A DNA stretch of 32,519 bases from the NCBI GenBank assembly GCA_002422795.1, contig DITJ01000008.1, positions 1 through 32,519 of the forward strand, given 5' to 3'. Position 1 is the stretch's first letter, and the number at the start of each line of letters is the position of its first letter. This document shows positions 31,054-32,519 of the stretch, one piece after another. This DNA is from Alphaproteobacteria bacterium UBA6187 (GTDB lineage: Bacteria; Pseudomonadota; Alphaproteobacteria; Rickettsiales; UBA6187). A program made the position numbers and the translations under genes. A model generated the notes under the pieces. The model worked only from the letters and a program-made list of their open reading frames with translations. It made no database searches and was not told where the DNA came from.

Positions 31054-32424
31054 TTATTCCTTTTCCGCATAAGGATTTGCCGAACTGCGTATCAGAAGCC
31101 TTATCGGCACACCAGGCAGGCATAGGTCATCGCGCAGCGAATTAACCAGATAGCGTTTGTAACTATCAGGTAAATCTTTTTGGTTATTTACGAATAATGT
31201 AAATGTTGGTGGGCGGATATTACCTTGTGTAATATATTTTAGCCTTATGCGCTTGCCGTTATTGCCCATAGGAGGAATGTGGCGGCTTTCAGCGATTTTT
31301 AGCCAGTTATTCAGTTTACCAGTGGAAACGCGCTGGTTCCATACTTCATAGGCAGAAAATGCCGCGTTAATTACCCTGTCAACATTTTTGCCTTCCAAAG
31401 CAGAAATCGTGATAACCGGAACATCTTTTATCTGCTGCATTATTTCAGAAAGTGTGGCTTTAATTTCTTTCAGTGCGCCGTCTTTATCCTGTATCAAATC
31501 CCATTTATTCAGGGCTATCACCATTGCGCGGCCTTCACGTTCTACTAAATCGGCCAGGGTTAAATCCTGTTTTTCAAGTGCTTGCGTCGCATCAAGCATT
31601 AATATTGCCACATGGCAGAAACGGATGGAATAAAGTGAATCGCCAACTGATAATCTTTCTACAGTCTTTTTAACATTCGCTTTCTTGCGCATTCCTGCGG
31701 TATCTATAAGCTTTATTTTGCGCCCGCCAATTTCCAGGTCTACCGCTATTGAATCGCGGGTAAGGCCAGCTTCAGGGCCGGTTAGAACCCGTTCACTGCC
31801 GAAAAAATGGTTAAGCAAGGTGGATTTGCCGGTGTTAGGGCGGCCAATAATGGCAAGCTGCAATGGTTTATCCGCCTCATCAACTTCAACTTCTTCGGTA
31901 AAATTTTCTTCTTCTAATTTCCGGTATTTCTTAAAGAATGGCGTAAGGGTTTCTTCAAGGTCGCCCATGCCTTCATTATGCTCGGCAGAAATTGGCACAA
32001 CCTGTTCAAATCCCAATCCGTATGCGTCTGTATAGCCACCATCGCCGCGCGCGCCTTCGCATTTATTTACCACAGTAATTACCGGCTTGCCTTTCCTGCG
32101 CAGCCATCCGGCAAAAAATTCATCCACAGGGGTAACGCCTGCGCGTCCATCAATAACCATCAGGCACACATCAGCTTCTTCAACCGCAGCTTTGGTTTGC
32201 AGCATCATACGGTTTTCCAGCTTTTCTTCGTCTGCTTCTTCTTCAAGGCCGGGTGTATCTATCAAAATACATTTATGATTTTTGATGAGATACTCACCCT
32301 CACGCCTGTCACGCGTTACGCCTGGCATGTTATGCACAATTGCACTTTTTGTACGGGTAAGCCTGTTAAATAATGTTGATTTGCCTACGTTTGGCCTTCC
32401 GATGATTGCTATAGTAAAGGGCAT
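31054..32424 (-). CDS. der: ribosome-assembly GTPase Der (EngA)
   Basis: This 456-aa double GTPase is needed for 50S subunit maturation. The first G domain has GRPNVGKST, DTPG and NKCE; the second has GRPNTGKST, DTAGM and NKWD; the C-terminal KH-like domain contains RIRLKYITQGNIRPPTFTLF. The two domains are joined by an acidic linker (LEEENFTEEVEVDEADKP). Length and order are usual for the family. A chromosomal housekeeping gene, it anchors the right end of the window outside the mobile region. Confidence 0.98.
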   Translation of the reverse strand: MPFTIAIIGRPNVGKSTLFNRLTRTKSAIVHNMPGVTRDRREGEYLIKNHKCILIDTPGLEEEADEEKLENRMMLQTKAAVEEADVCLMVIDGRAGVTPVDEFFAGWLRRKGKPVITVVNKCEGARGDGGYTDAYGLGFEQVVPISAEHNEGMGDLEETLTPFFKKYRKLEEENFTEEVEVDEADKPLQLAIIGRPNTGKSTLLNHFFGSERVLTGPEAGLTRDSIAVDLEIGGRKIKLIDTAGMRKKANVKKTVERLSVGDSLYSIRFCHVAILMLDATQALEKQDLTLADLVEREGRAMVIALNKWDLIQDKDGALKEIKATLSEIMQQIKDVPVITISALEGKNVDRVINAAFSAYEVWNQRVSTGKLNNWLKIAESRHIPPMGNNGKRIRLKYITQGNIRPPTFTLFVNNQKDLPDSYKRYLVNSLRDDLCLPGVPIRLLIRSSANPYAEKE

Positions 32425-32519
32425 TTTAATTTATTTTTGTTATGGGGTTATTTTAATTTATTAAGAGTACGCTCTAAGGGTTTGCGATGCTGTCATTCCA
32501 GATATTAATAAAACATTGG

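Overview
The window is low-GC proteobacterial DNA. It carries a Der GTPase, an ExoD homologue, a MacA-MacB-outer-membrane-factor operon, a TolA-like C-terminal domain and many dispersed palindromic intergenic repeats. The palindromes with TGTCATCCCGG ends and the decaying IS remnants (ISAs1-like, IS1-like, IS982-like) recall Rickettsiales or Holosporales-type alphaproteobacteria, possibly host-associated. That placement is inference; no rRNA is present to confirm it.

Region 1 (1-6854) is accessory. Two ISAs1-type transposase fragments in inverted orientation flank an orphan sensor histidine kinase and an FMN reductase. They are followed by an oversized GDPD-fold protein (minus strand) and a divergent 228-aa disordered protein with repeated Tyr motifs. 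Region 2 (6798-11388, minus strand) is a macA-macB-NodT-type efflux operon.

Region 3 (11799-19080, plus strand) is the most coherent unusual locus. It holds an S-adenosylmethionine decarboxylase proenzyme translationally overlapping an M50-like membrane metalloprotease. Next come a YjfI-like DUF2170 protein, a PspA/YjfJ coiled-coil protein, a YjfK-like protein, a 39-aa membrane peptide, a 101-aa protein, a tandem DUF350 (YjfL-like) membrane protein, two unknown membrane-anchored proteins and a membrane-fused spermidine synthase. The two polyamine enzymes bracket a PspA/DUF350 membrane module. The same near-palindrome, GACATAATATGTC, lies upstream of the decarboxylase (once) and over the -35 box of the DUF2170-PspA transcription unit (twice), suggesting one regulator for both units. 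An exoD homologue (minus) follows.

Region 4 (20622-30689) is a 10.0-kb integrated element in a tRNA-Thr(UGU) gene, bounded by identical 51-bp direct repeats. It carries an XRE repressor, a Sel1-TolA-like exported cargo protein, a minus-strand replication operon (AlpA - small ORF - Toprim/DUF927 primase-helicase - Cys-rich protein - DUF5681 - unknown), a DinD homologue, a candidate HEPN-domain protein and a P4-type tyrosine integrase. It resembles a phage satellite or small integrative element; no capsid, portal or large-terminase gene was recognised. The alpA operon has a promoter followed by a strong intrinsic terminator before alpA, an arrangement reminiscent of P4 immunity control. Region 5 holds an IS982 remnant and der.

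Most minor-strand ORFs over these genes are shadows and were omitted. No CRISPR array or rRNA was seen.
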